A stretch of 64,000 nucleotides of DNA from Streptomyces sp. NBC_00513 (GTDB taxonomy: Bacteria > Actinomycetota > Actinomycetes > Streptomycetales > Streptomycetaceae), in NCBI RefSeq assembly GCF_041431415.1, contig NZ_CP107845.1:6634001-6698000 (forward strand), in the 5' to 3' direction. This document shows positions 1 through 7,312 of this stretch, in pieces. A program made the position numbers and the translations under genes. Position 1 is the first letter of the stretch. Each line of letters begins with the position of its first letter. The notes under the pieces are model-generated. The model worked only from the letters and a program-made list of their open reading frames with translations, was not told the DNA's origin and made no database searches.

Positions 1-1
1 G

Positions 2-1639
2 GGCGCGGGACTGGAGCTGTACGGACTGCGCAGGGACGGACGCGAGTTCCCCGTGGAGATCAGCCTCAGCCCACTACAGACCACCGACGGCCTGCTCATC
101 TCGGCGGCCGTGCGCGACGTCAGCGACCGCAGGGCCGCCGAAGAACTGTTCCGGGCACTCCTGGAGGCCGCCCCCGACGCGATGGTGATCGTCGACGACC
201 GCGGCACGATCCAACTCGTCAACGCCCAGACCGAGGCGCTCTTCGGCCACACCAGGGCCGACCTCCTGGGCCGCCCCGTGGAGGTGCTCGTACCGGAGCG
301 CTTCCGGGGCCATCACTCCGGCTTCCGGCAGGGCTACTTCATCAACCGCCAGGTCAGACCCATGGGCGCCGGCCTGGAACTGCACGGCCTCTGCAGGGAC
401 GGACGCGAGTTCCCCGTCGAGATCAGCCTCAGCCCCCTGGAGACCCCGGACGGAACCCTCGTGTCGGCGGCCATCCGCGACGTCAGCGACCGCAAGGCCG
501 CCGAGGAGAAACTCGCCGAACTCTACGAACAGCAGCGCCACGTGGCCCTGACCCTGCAACGCAGCCTCATGGGCTCGCCCGCCGACGTGCCGGGCATGCC
601 GACGGCGAGCCGGTACTTCCCGGCGCGCCTGGGCGCGGGCGTGGGTGGCGACTGGTTCGACCTGATCCCCCTGGGTGGCGGCCGCGTGGGCGTCATGATC
701 GGTGACGTGATGGGGCGGGGGCTGGAAGCCGCCGCCGTCATGGGGCAGTTGCGCTCCGCTTCGCACGCGCTGGCGAAGACCGGCATGCCGCCCTGGCAGT
801 TGATGCGCGCCCTCGACGCCGTGGTGAGCGAACTCCCGGACCAGTTCGTCACCTGCTGCTACCTGGTCGTCGACGCGGACGCCGCGGAACTGACCGTGTG
901 CTCGGCCGGACACCTGCCGCTGCTCCTCGCCGCGCCGGACGGCCGGGTGAGCCGGCTCGCCGTGGACGTCAGCGTGCCACTCGGTGTCGGCGAGGTCCCG
1001 CACCACGAGAGCCGCCACGCCGTGGAACCCGGATCGGTGCTCGCGCTCTACACCGACGGGCTCGTCGAAACGCCGGGCAGCGACATCGAGGAGCAACTCG
1101 ATCGTCTGGCAACGGCATTGGGAAAGACTTTCGCCAACACCGATGACCTCGAAACGATGGCCGACTCCCTCCTGGGCGAGATGCTGCCGGACGCCGACGA
1201 CAACGCGGACGACGTCACCCTGCTCCTCGTGCACATCCCCGACATGCCGGTGACCTCACAGAGCGTGGTACTGGCCCCACAACCGAGCAGCGTCGGCGAG
1301 GGCCGGCGCTTCCTGCGTTCCACCCTCGCCCGGTGGGGGAACGTGGACGACCAACTGTGCGAGACGGCCTGTCTGCTCGCGTCCGAGCTGCTCTCCAACG
1401 CGGTCAACCACGGTTGCGGCCCCATCCGGCTGAGACTGCGTCACGCGGGCAGGGAACTCAGCGTCGAGGTGTGCGACGGCAGCCCCGTCCTTCCACAGGC
1501 ACGGTTCGCTTCGTCCGACGCGGAATCCGGACGGGGCCTGCTCCTCGTGGACTCGCTCGCCGAAGCCTGGGGCACGCTCCCGACGGCCGAGGGGAAGGCC
1601 GTCTGGTTCTCCCTGCCCCTCCCGCGCCCGCGTCGCTGA
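2..1639 (+). CDS. PAS-PP2C-HATPase phosphatase/anti-sigma regulator (5' partial)
   Basis: RsbU/SpoIIE-type regulator whose start lies outside the window; the frame is open from base 2, leaving 545 visible residues. Visible order: the end of one PAS domain (GREFPVEISLSPL), a second complete PAS with the same ending, a SpoIIE-type PP2C phosphatase (GGDWFDL and IGDVMGRG metal-binding motifs, YTDGLVE), and a C-terminal HATPase with an ELLSNAVNHG N-box. Proteins of this type dephosphorylate anti-anti-sigma factors in response to a PAS-sensed signal, and the kinase-like tail can phosphorylate or bind the partner. The two PAS units are a near-identical tandem repeat. It converges on the TetR gene with about 30 bases between. 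Function is inferred from domains; the sigma factor it controls is not visible. Confidence 0.9.
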   Translation, partial: GAGLELYGLRRDGREFPVEISLSPLQTTDGLLISAAVRDVSDRRAAEELFRALLEAAPDAMVIVDDRGTIQLVNAQTEALFGHTRADLLGRPVEVLVPERFRGHHSGFRQGYFINRQVRPMGAGLELHGLCRDGREFPVEISLSPLETPDGTLVSAAIRDVSDRKAAEEKLAELYEQQRHVALTLQRSLMGSPADVPGMPTASRYFPARLGAGVGGDWFDLIPLGGGRVGVMIGDVMGRGLEAAAVMGQLRSASHALAKTGMPPWQLMRALDAVVSELPDQFVTCCYLVVDADAAELTVCSAGHLPLLLAAPDGRVSRLAVDVSVPLGVGEVPHHESRHAVEPGSVLALYTDGLVETPGSDIEEQLDRLATALGKTFANTDDLETMADSLLGEMLPDADDNADDVTLLLVHIPDMPVTSQSVVLAPQPSSVGEGRRFLRSTLARWGNVDDQLCETACLLASELLSNAVNHGCGPIRLRLRHAGRELSVEVCDGSPVLPQARFASSDAESGRGLLLVDSLAEAWGTLPTAEGKAVWFSLPLPRPRR

Positions 1640-1668
1640 ACCTGTCGTGCGAACTCTGACGACGGGGT

Positions 1669-2259
1669 CTAGGGAGCCTGCGTCGGGGTGAACTTCGTGA
1701 GGACCAACAGGGCGTCGACGAGGTCGGCGGCCGGGGCGCCGGTGGCCAGACGGCGCAGCTGCTGCCCGAAGACCAGGGCGACGGCCACGCCCGCCAGGCG
1801 TTCGGGGTCCGGCACACCGAGGAGGGTCAGGATCCGGGCAGCCAGGAGGTCGTAGGCGGCGAAGCACTCGGTCGCCGCTGCTCGCAGCCGTTCGTCGCGG
1901 CCGGCCTGCACGTACAGCTCGAAGGGCGCGATGTGCCGACTGTCGAAGGCGTTGCCGCCCGCGACCTGCGCGACGACCTCGGCCGCCTGCCCGATGTCGA
2001 AGGACTCGTCGGAGCACGAGTCGGCGAGCGCCGTGAAATGCCGGGTCTCCTCGGCCACGAAGTGCAGCAGGCTCTCCCGCAACAGCTCGTGCTGCGTGGC
2101 GAAGTGGTAGGTGACCGAACCGAGGGAGACCCCGGCCTCCCTGGCGATCCGCCGGTTGGTGACGGCGGCGATGCCGTCCTGCCCGATGATCCGCAGTACG
2201 GCGTCGATGATGCTCTGGCGGGTGTCGGAAGCACGGGGCATGTCGACATTCTGCCGCAT
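1669..2259 (-). CDS. TetR/AcrR family transcriptional regulator
   Basis: Typical TetR-size repressor (196 aa). The N-terminal helix-turn-helix is clear: IDAVLRIIGQDGIAAVTNRR, then AREAGVSLGSVTYHF, followed by the HELLRESLLHFV helix of the ligand-binding domain. A second in-frame start about 6 codons in (MPRASDTRQ) may be the true one. The C-terminal half is alpha-helical and hydrophobic, as expected for effector binding and dimerisation, but no ligand can be named. It lies downstream of the sulfonate-binding lipoprotein gene in the same direction, with a strong hairpin between them, so it is probably transcribed separately. Target unknown. Confidence 0.88.
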   Translation of the reverse strand: MRQNVDMPRASDTRQSIIDAVLRIIGQDGIAAVTNRRIAREAGVSLGSVTYHFATQHELLRESLLHFVAEETRHFTALADSCSDESFDIGQAAEVVAQVAGGNAFDSRHIAPFELYVQAGRDERLRAAATECFAAYDLLAARILTLLGVPDPERLAGVAVALVFGQQLRRLATGAPAADLVDALLVLTKFTPTQAP

Positions 2260-2331
2260 CGGGCGGTACGGCGGCCGGGCGGCGATCCGGGCGGTCGTCC
2301 GGGCGGCCGTCCGGGGACCGAGGCGACGTGA

Positions 2332-2382
2332 AGGACGTGTCCGTGCGGCCCTGACCGAGCGGTCAGGGGCCGACCACGTCCT
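2332..2382 (-). terminator. Strong hairpin after the SsuA-like gene
   Basis: Long interrupted inverted repeat. The outer arms are AGGACGTG (2332-2339) and CACGTCCT (2375-2382). The inner arms are GGCCCTGACC (2347-2356) and GGTCAGGGGCC (2361-2371) with one bulged G and a 4-base loop. It lies just beyond the stop codon of the substrate-binding protein gene and before the TetR start, where a transcription terminator is expected. No clear T-run follows, as is common in streptomycetes. Confidence 0.6.
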
Positions 2383-2409
2383 CCCCTCGCCCTCTTCGCC
2401 CCTGTGGGG

Positions 2410-3525
2410 TTACTTGGCGCCGAGGCCGGCGTCGGAGACCTCGGGCTTGCCGGCGGTCTTGAGGACCTTGTTGAGGAGTTTCAGGTCGTAGATGCCGGTG
2501 AGGTCGGGTTCCTGGATGAGCTTGGCTTTGACGGCCCAGTCGGATTCGGTCTTGAGGGTGCCGGCGAGGGGGTCGTCGGTGACGAGGATGCTCGGCCAGG
2601 CGGGGTCGATGACCTTGGCGTCGAGTGCCTTGCCGCTGAGGGTTTTGAGGGCGGCGTTGGCGGAGGCTTTGGCCTTGTCGGGGTTGGTGTTGATCCAGTC
2701 GTTGGTCTTGACGGTGCCGGTCAGGACGGCTTCGACGACGTCGGGGTGCTCTTTGAGGAACTTCTGGGACACGATGATGTTGGTGATGACGAACTTCTTG
2801 TCGGGCCAGAGGTCGGTTTCGTCGAGGAGGACCTTGGCGCCTTCGGAGACGAGTTTGGAGGCGGTGGGTTCGGGGACCCAGGCGCCGTCGATGGAGCCTT
2901 GTTTGTAGGCGTCGGGGGTGACCTTGTTGTCGGTGCGGACGACGGAGACGTCGCCCTTGCCGGATTCGGGGTCGACGTTCCAGCCCTTGGTGTCGATCCA
3001 GTTGAGGAAGGCGACGTCTTGGGTGTTGCCCTTTTGGGGGGTGGCGATCTTCTTGCCCTTGATGTCGTCGAGGGTTTTGATCTTGTCGGGGTTGACGACG
3101 AGCTTGACGCCGCCGGAGGCGGAGCCGGAGATGATGCGCAGGTTGGTGCTCTTGGATTTGACGTAGCCGTTGATGGAGGGGGAGGGGCCGATGAAGCCGA
3201 TGTCGAGGGAGCCGCCGTTGAGGGCTTCGATTTCGGAGGGGCCGGCGTTGAAGGTCTGCGGCTTGATGGTGGTGGTGCCGAGTTCCTTGGCGATGAGGCC
3301 TTCGTGGATGCCGACGAGGGCGGTGGCGTGGGTGAGGTTGGGGAAGTAGCCGATGCGGACCTCGGGGGCGGAGAGCTTCTTGCCCTCGGCGCCGGCGGGT
3401 GCGGGCTTGTCGGCGGACTTGTCCTTATCGGCGTCCGAGCCGTAACCGCAGGCGGTGAGCAGCAGGGGAAGCGCGGCCGTGACGGCGATGGCGCGCAGGG
3501 CGGTGAGCGGTCTTGCAGCAGACAC
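2410..3525 (-). CDS. Sulfonate/nitrate/taurine-type ABC transporter substrate-binding lipoprotein
   Basis: Periplasmic-type binding protein of the SsuA/TauA/NrtA superfamily, 371 aa. It has a lipoprotein signal peptide with lipobox LLTAC near residue 26, then the mature domain starting at VRIGYFPNLTHATALVGIHE. The segments FNAGPSEIEALNGGSLDIGF and GPSPSINGYVKS are typical of the sulfonate-binding fold. It should sit on the outer face of the membrane and deliver an organosulfur compound to a permease. No permease or ATPase gene is next to it, so the rest of the transporter is elsewhere or this is an orphan binding protein. The start (about 336 bases downstream of a Cys-containing leader peptide) and the nearby Rrf2 regulator and DszC/SfnB-like enzyme support a role in sulfur supply; the exact substrate is not readable. 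Confidence 0.9.
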   Translation of the reverse strand: MSAARPLTALRAIAVTAALPLLLTACGYGSDADKDKSADKPAPAGAEGKKLSAPEVRIGYFPNLTHATALVGIHEGLIAKELGTTTIKPQTFNAGPSEIEALNGGSLDIGFIGPSPSINGYVKSKSTNLRIISGSASGGVKLVVNPDKIKTLDDIKGKKIATPQKGNTQDVAFLNWIDTKGWNVDPESGKGDVSVVRTDNKVTPDAYKQGSIDGAWVPEPTASKLVSEGAKVLLDETDLWPDKKFVITNIIVSQKFLKEHPDVVEAVLTGTVKTNDWINTNPDKAKASANAALKTLSGKALDAKVIDPAWPSILVTDDPLAGTLKTESDWAVKAKLIQEPDLTGIYDLKLLNKVLKTAGKPEVSDAGLGAK

Positions 3526-3861
3526 GGAAGTGTCCTTTCACGTCATGGAGTTCAGAGAGGAACGGACGTACGGGGAAGTGCGGGGGCGGAGACGGGCGAC
3601 GCGAGCCGTGGGCACGCACGGCATCGCACCGCTCCCGGCCTCGGAGGCGGGTCGCGGTCGGGGGACGGGCAGCGGGCGGGTGCGGGATGCCCCGGGAGCG
3701 GAAGTGCGGCCCACGCGTCGCACACGTGAGGGCGAAGGCGCCCGAGCGCTGAGACCGACCGGGCGGGACCGCCCGGCCGGCGGCGAGCCGATCCGCACGT
3801 GGGGGCGGGCCAGTGGACCGGCCCAGTGGACCGGCCCTGCGGATCGGGCCTGTGGAAGGTG
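3526..3861. other. Long 5' leader between leader peptide and SsuA-like gene
   Basis: No convincing gene in this stretch. It would be transcribed (minus strand) between the leader peptide stop and the binding-protein start. It contains a perfect 8-bp stem CCGGGCGG/CCGCCCGG with a 2-base loop (3759-3776) and the direct repeat GGTCCACTGG twice near 3810-3835 (read on the minus strand), so it can fold strongly. It may be an attenuator or anti-attenuator region, but no T-rich terminator tail is visible. Confidence 0.4.
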
Positions 3862-3960
3862 TCAGGCAGGCTGACAGATGGCGCTGGAGGTACGGACCAG
3901 GTCGATGTGTCGACGGGAGGTCAGGGGCGACCCACGGCGTGCGTGATGCGGTGTTCGCAC
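3862..3960 (-). CDS. Short leader peptide with single C-terminal Cys (sulfur-type attenuator peptide)
   Basis: A 32-codon ORF starting with GTG, preceded by a near-perfect ribosome binding site (AGGGAGGTGG, a few bases upstream). The C-terminal part reads RRHIDLVRTSSAICQPA. The second peptide at 6442-6525 ends RRRHVDFRLVAGAVCRPF, so the core RRH(I/V)D(L/F).R plus a Cys four residues from the end is shared. Small peptides of this kind are known upstream of sulfur-assimilation genes in streptomycetes, and Cys-codon upstream ORFs act as cysteine-responsive attenuators in mycobacteria. The 23-bp site at 3984-4006 sits immediately upstream. Inference: ribosome behaviour at the Cys codon tunes expression of the binding-protein gene. 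Confidence 0.72.
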   Translation of the reverse strand: MRTPHHARRGSPLTSRRHIDLVRTSSAICQPA

Positions 3961-3983
3961 GGCCACCTCCCTGATTTCCTGGT

Positions 3984-4006
3984 TTTCCCACCGGGTTGGT
4001 AGGCAT
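3984..4006 (-). promoter_or_regulatory. 23-bp candidate Rrf2 operator, site A
   Basis: Imperfect inverted repeat of form TTTCCCA-N9-TAGGCAT (plus-strand reading). It matches two other sites in this island (6210-6232 and 6380-6402) at nearly every outer position. It lies 24 bases upstream of the leader peptide start and overlaps an AATATG hexamer that could be the -10 element on the minus strand, a placement suited to repression. Assignment to the adjacent Rrf2 protein is inference from location and symmetry. Confidence 0.55.
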
Positions 4007-4061
4007 ATTGGCAGACGGCACCACCCGCCCCAAGAGGTTGACCACATACTGGACGCCGCAA

Positions 4062-4076
4062 TCTCGCGATGCGAGA
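4062..4076 (-). terminator. Small hairpin downstream of the Rrf2 gene
   Basis: Inverted repeat TCTCGC-GAT-GCGAGA, 21 bases past the Rrf2 stop codon. It is short but perfect and located where a terminator is expected; no T-run. Confidence 0.35.
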
Positions 4077-4096
4077 AAGCGCAGGTGGGTCGAGGG

Positions 4097-4555
4097 TCAG
4101 GGATTGGTCCAGGCCTCGGGGGTGCGGGCCAGCGCGGAGACGTCGGCGGGCAGTTGGGACGACGCGACGTCGGCGAGCGACACGCCGTCGAGGATCTCGC
4201 GCACGTTGGCCCGCAACGCGATCCACAGGGGCAGGAGTGCCTCGGCCGGGCCGGTGTAGGACAGGTCCGGCGGGCGGACCCCGCGCACCGAGACGAGTGG
4301 TCCGTCCACGACGCGGATGACATCGGCGATGCTGATGGACTCGGCGGGCTTGGCCAGGCGGTATCCGCCGTTGCCGCCGCGCCGGCTGAGCACGAGGCCG
4401 CCCCGGCGCATGTCGTTCAGGATGCCTTCGAGGAATTTGTGCGGGATGTCCTGGGCTTCGGCGATGGCCTCCGCTTTCAGTGGCCCGTCATCCTGTGACC
4501 CGGCGAGCTGTAGTGCGGCACGTACCGCGTAGTCCGCCCTGGCTGAGATCCGCAT
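4097..4555 (-). CDS. Rrf2 family transcriptional regulator (cysteine-free, CymR-like)
   Basis: 152-aa Rrf2 protein. It has the family start (MRISARADYAVRAALQLAG), a winged helix with PLKAEAIAEAQDIPHKFLEG and LSRRGGNGGYRLAKP, and a helical dimerisation tail. No cysteine is present, so unlike IscR, NsrR or RsrR it cannot hold an Fe-S cluster through Cys ligands. That fits CymR-type sulfur regulators, which sense O-acetylserine/cysteine-synthase status. The frame stays open upstream, but ATG 4555 is chosen because it begins the family's conserved N-terminus. A GATAAT hexamer (minus strand, 4562-4567) ends 6 bases before it, implying a leaderless transcript. Neighbours (SsuA-like lipoprotein, DszC/SfnB-like monooxygenase, two Cys leader peptides) point to control of sulfur scavenging through the three 23-bp sites. 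Confidence 0.88.
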   Translation of the reverse strand: MRISARADYAVRAALQLAGSQDDGPLKAEAIAEAQDIPHKFLEGILNDMRRGGLVLSRRGGNGGYRLAKPAESISIADVIRVVDGPLVSVRGVRPPDLSYTGPAEALLPLWIALRANVREILDGVSLADVASSQLPADVSALARTPEAWTNP

Positions 4556-4561
4556 ACCGGC

Positions 4562-4567
4562 ATTATC
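4562..4567 (-). promoter_or_regulatory. -10 element of the Rrf2 gene (leaderless transcript)
   Basis: GATAAT on the minus strand, six bases before the ATG at 4555. At this spacing transcription would begin at or next to the start codon, a common arrangement in actinobacteria. No matching ribosome binding site is present, which agrees. Confidence 0.5.
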
Positions 4568-4692
4568 CCGTACAGCGCCGGTCGGCGTCCCCGGCCGATG
4601 TCCCGGGGCGATGTCCGGCGCCGCGGGCCGCCGGCCGGGACGCGTGTCCACGTCGGGTGGTGGTGGACACGGGTCCCGCACGGGGCCGGCGG

Positions 4693-5904
4693 TCAGTGGA
4701 AGGTCGCCGCCACCGCGCGGTGGGAGCCGTTGAGGTAGTGCTCCCCGATCGAGCGCAGGCGGTGCGCGGCGGGGTGGTGGGCGGTCAGGACCCGCGCGTT
4801 GCGCCAGAAGCGGTCCAGGCCGGGGGCGTCCGCGAGTTCCAGCACCCGCGCGGTGATGTGCAGGGCGGCCTTCGACGTCACCGTCTCGGCCGTGGCGACC
4901 AGGGCCGAGACGCCCGCGGCTTCCTCGTCGTCGAGCCGGCCGCCCGTGTCGAGGGCCTGCGCCGTCATCTCCGTCGCCCGGTCGACCACGGCGGTGGCGG
5001 TCTGGGCGGCGGTGGCGAGTTCCCCGTACGTCAGGAAGAGGTCCGGGTCCGTACCGGGCAGCCGGTACGCACGGCCGCCCCTGCTGAGGTCGCGTGCCTC
5101 GCTGAGCGCGCCCTCGACGATGCCCAGGCCGACGTGGCACAGGGCGAGCCGGAGCGCCGGCTCGGCCAGCGAGGTGAAGGGCGCGGTCGACTCCTCGTCG
5201 TCCGGCCGGCGGCCGAGTACCTGGCCGGGCGGGATGGTGACCCGGTCGAGGATCACCTCGCCCGCGCCGCCGACGCGCTGCCCGAGGCGGTCGTGGGCGG
5301 GTTCGACGGTCACGCCCCGCGCGCCGGGCGGGATCAGTACGGTCAGGACGTCACCGGTCGCGGCGCAGCGGGCGTCGACCACGATCTGGTCGGCGACGGC
5401 GACCGCCGTGTCCACGAACCGACACCCGTTCAGGACGTGGCCGTTGTCGCGCGGCCTCAGCGTGAGGTCCTGTCCGTCGGTGTCGTCGTCGGGCGCGATG
5501 CCGCGGAACGCACCCGTCCACAGCCACTGCGCCCGCGCCGACTCCTCTTCGAGCGCGTCCGCGTGGGGCCGACTCGCGTGGAAGCGGCCGCTCCAGGAGT
5601 GGACGTAGTGGCGGGCGAGCACCTCGCCGACGGAGCTGTCCGCCGAGGCGACCCTCCGAATGACGGCGCATCCCGTGCGCCAGTCCGTCCCGCGCTCCGG
5701 CGTCGGCGGCGTGAGGGCCGCGAGCAGGCCGGCCTCGCGCAGTCGGGCCACCTCGTCGGTCGGCGGCCTGCCCGCCTGGTCGCGGGCGAGGGCGTCCGCC
5801 GCGAGGTCGTCCGCCACATCGCGGGTGGTGCGTACAAGTGCCCGGCGCCGCTCGGCGGCGGTTGTGCGGTCGAGGGTGCTCGGTGTCGTCGGCACGGGCG
5901 TCAC
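4693..5904 (-). CDS. DszC/SfnB-type acyl-CoA-dehydrogenase-fold flavin monooxygenase
   Basis: 403-aa protein of the acyl-CoA dehydrogenase superfamily. The N-terminal helical domain (DVADDLAADALARDQAGRPP, then VARLREAGLLAALTPP) and middle segments WTGAFRGIAPDD, FVDTAVAVADQIVVDAR and DRVTIPPGQVLG resemble the flavin-dependent sulfur-acquisition enzymes SfnB/SfnC and dibenzothiophene monooxygenase DszC rather than beta-oxidation dehydrogenases. Such enzymes use reduced FMN and oxygen to open organosulfur compounds. The GTG start overlaps the stop of a candidate 23-codon upstream ORF. The 23-bp site B lies about 300 bases upstream. A partner flavin reductase is not in the window. Substrate unknown; the sulfur role is inferred from family and neighbourhood. 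Confidence 0.82.
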   Translation of the reverse strand: MTPVPTTPSTLDRTTAAERRRALVRTTRDVADDLAADALARDQAGRPPTDEVARLREAGLLAALTPPTPERGTDWRTGCAVIRRVASADSSVGEVLARHYVHSWSGRFHASRPHADALEEESARAQWLWTGAFRGIAPDDDTDGQDLTLRPRDNGHVLNGCRFVDTAVAVADQIVVDARCAATGDVLTVLIPPGARGVTVEPAHDRLGQRVGGAGEVILDRVTIPPGQVLGRRPDDEESTAPFTSLAEPALRLALCHVGLGIVEGALSEARDLSRGGRAYRLPGTDPDLFLTYGELATAAQTATAVVDRATEMTAQALDTGGRLDDEEAAGVSALVATAETVTSKAALHITARVLELADAPGLDRFWRNARVLTAHHPAAHRLRSIGEHYLNGSHRAVAATFH

Positions 5905-5972
5905 CGACAGGCCCGGGCGCCGCCGCGTGGCGCTGGGCGGACGGCGGTGCCATGGGGGACGGCAGTGGTCAT
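5901..5972 (-). CDS. Candidate upstream ORF overlapping the DszC/SfnB-like start
   Basis: 23 codons beginning with ATG (5972), with CGGAG about 10 bases upstream; the peptide ends RGGARACR and its TGA overlaps the GTG start of the monooxygenase as GTGA. The overlap allows translational coupling, and the single Cys one residue before the end could act as a cysteine sensor. It does not carry the RRH.D core of the two leader peptides, and the frame stays open further upstream, so it may not be a real gene. Confidence 0.35.
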   Translation of the reverse strand: MTTAVPHGTAVRPAPRGGARACR

Positions 5973-6209
5973 GTCGGCTACTCCGGAGCGTTGTCGGGTG
6001 GCGTCGGCCGGTGGGGCGGGGAAGGTGGGGGAGCGGCGCGAGGGGTGGGGCGCGGGCGGGAGTCGGTCGCGACGGGGCGGCTGGTGGTCCAGTCGCGCTC
6101 CGGCCTGGCGGGGGTCACCCGCGGCGGCTGTCAGATGCGGGGTGCCGGGCCCGGTGAGCGCCTGCGGCACCGACGTGTGGAGGGGCGGCACGTCACCGAA
6201 ATTCCCACC

Positions 6210-6232
6210 TTTCCCATCGGATTGCTAGGGAT
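6210..6232 (-). promoter_or_regulatory. 23-bp candidate Rrf2 operator, site B
   Basis: TTTCCCA-N9-TAGGGAT on the plus strand, an imperfect inverted repeat. Read towards the monooxygenase gene it overlaps a TATCCC/TAGCAAT stretch that could be the -10 region. It shares its outer half-sites and several inner bases (CGG, TTG) with site A. Confidence 0.55.
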
Positions 6233-6379
6233 ACTCGCCCGAAGTGGCCTTCCAGGCAAGGCTTGACCGAATGATGGACAGCGTCGTCTCGGATTGAAAG
6301 ACGGTGGCGGGTGGGTCGCGCCGGTGTCCGGGGCGGCCCGGGCCCGGCGTCCGCGCCGGCCCGCCGACCGGGATCCTCA

Positions 6380-6402
6380 TTTCCTATGCAATCAGTAGGA
6401 AA
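6380..6402 (+). promoter_or_regulatory. 23-bp candidate Rrf2 operator, site C (perfect palindrome arms)
   Basis: TTTCCTA-N9-TAGGAAA, with perfectly complementary 7-base arms; the best symmetric copy of the motif found at sites A and B. It lies 39 bases upstream of the second leader peptide, just before a TTGACG hexamer (6406-6411). It probably controls the leader peptide and winged-helix gene to its right. Confidence 0.6.
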
Positions 6403-6441
6403 GTATTGACGCACGCCGGTCGAGCACCTCACGATGTGACC

Positions 6442-6525
6442 ATGCCCCCGTCGCAGCCGTTGCTCGTACGCCGCAGGCACGTTGACTTCCGTCTCGTCGC
6501 CGGCGCGGTCTGCCGACCCTTCTAG
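6442..6525 (+). CDS. Second short leader peptide with single C-terminal Cys
   Basis: 27 codons from ATG 6442; the C-terminal part reads LLVRRRHVDFRLVAGAVCRPF without its last residues needing change, sharing RRH(I/V)D(L/F), the A-(I/V)-C triplet and a basic/Pro tail with the peptide at 3862-3960. The Cys is again four residues from the end. No strong ribosome binding site is seen, so translation may be leaderless or weak. The next gene on this strand is the winged-helix regulator at 6761, after a 235-base gap with no clear gene. Likely a cysteine-responsive attenuator peptide; inference from similarity and location. Confidence 0.68.
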   Translation: MPPSQPLLVRRRHVDFRLVAGAVCRPF

Positions 6526-6760
6526 GGCTTTCCGTCAGGGCACTTCACGTGACGCGCGCCGACCTCTCGGCTGCCGCTCTCCCGCTGTGCGCACGCCTTC
6601 CCTCCCCGATCCGGCAGTCGACTCCGGCTCGCCGTGACGCCGTGGTCGCCCGGCCTGCGGCGACCCCGTCCCCGCGGGTCGAAGCAGCCGCGCACGTACC
6701 CCTGACGCGGCCGAACTCCCGGTATCCGTAACCCACTCCGAGCAGCCGAAGGGGCTCATC

Positions 6761-7312
6761 GTGACCACCGCGCCTCCCGCACCCTCCGCCCACCGTTCCC
6801 CGACCTCCCGCCTCCAACTGGTCGGCGGCCGTCCGCCCGGCACCCCTGTCGACGGGACCGTCGACGGCCGCGTCGGATACCTCGTGTTCCTGCCGGCGGA
6901 CGTCGACCCGGCTGCGCTGATGAGATCGCACGGCATCCGCCCTGAGGGCCGGCCCCTCGAACCCGCGAGCCCTCCGGCTCCCGAGTCGGAACCGGTGCCC
7001 CGCCACGAACGGGTTCACACCGACGGTGCCATCCGGATCGACCCGGCCCGTCGGCTGGTCGAGGTCGACGGGCGCGAACTGGAACTCACGTACATGGAGT
7101 TCGCCCTCCTGGCCCACCTGGTGACCCACCCGAACACGGTGCACACCCGCGACGCCCTCATCTCGGGCATCTGGGGCTACGGGCGCATCGGCGACGGCCG
7201 CACCGTCGACGTCCACATCGCCCGACTGCGCGGCAAGCTCGGCCCCGCCCACCGGGGCCGCATCTCCACGGTGCGCCGCGTGGGCTACAGGTACGTGCCC
7301 GCTCACCGGTAG
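6761..7312 (+). CDS. Winged-helix (OmpR/PhoB-type DNA-binding) regulator without receiver
   Basis: 183 aa. Residues about 85-183 form a transcriptional-regulator C-terminal domain: ELELTYMEFALLAHLVTHPN, RDALISGIWGYG, RTVDVHIARLRGKLG and a final VRRVGYRYVP are textbook OmpR-family motifs. The N-terminal half (VGYLVFLPADVDPAALMRSH) is not a phosphorylatable receiver; it is Pro-rich and of unknown role. GTG 6761 is preceded by AAGGGG. It lies behind leader peptide 2 and operator C, so it is probably a regulator that responds to sulfur status. Its targets cannot be read from the sequence. Confidence 0.82.
   Translation: MTTAPPAPSAHRSPTSRLQLVGGRPPGTPVDGTVDGRVGYLVFLPADVDPAALMRSHGIRPEGRPLEPASPPAPESEPVPRHERVHTDGAIRIDPARRLVEVDGRELELTYMEFALLAHLVTHPNTVHTRDALISGIWGYGRIGDGRTVDVHIARLRGKLGPAHRGRISTVRRVGYRYVPAHR

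Noticed and set aside
4480..6228. Plus-strand frame of about 580 codons across the DszC/SfnB-like gene
   Set aside because: Antisense shadow of a clear acyl-CoA-dehydrogenase-fold enzyme; no recognisable domain and no ribosome binding site.
6549..6731. 60-codon plus-strand frame between leader peptide 2 and the winged-helix gene
   Set aside because: No ribosome binding site, no similarity, Pro/Arg-rich; more likely leader RNA.
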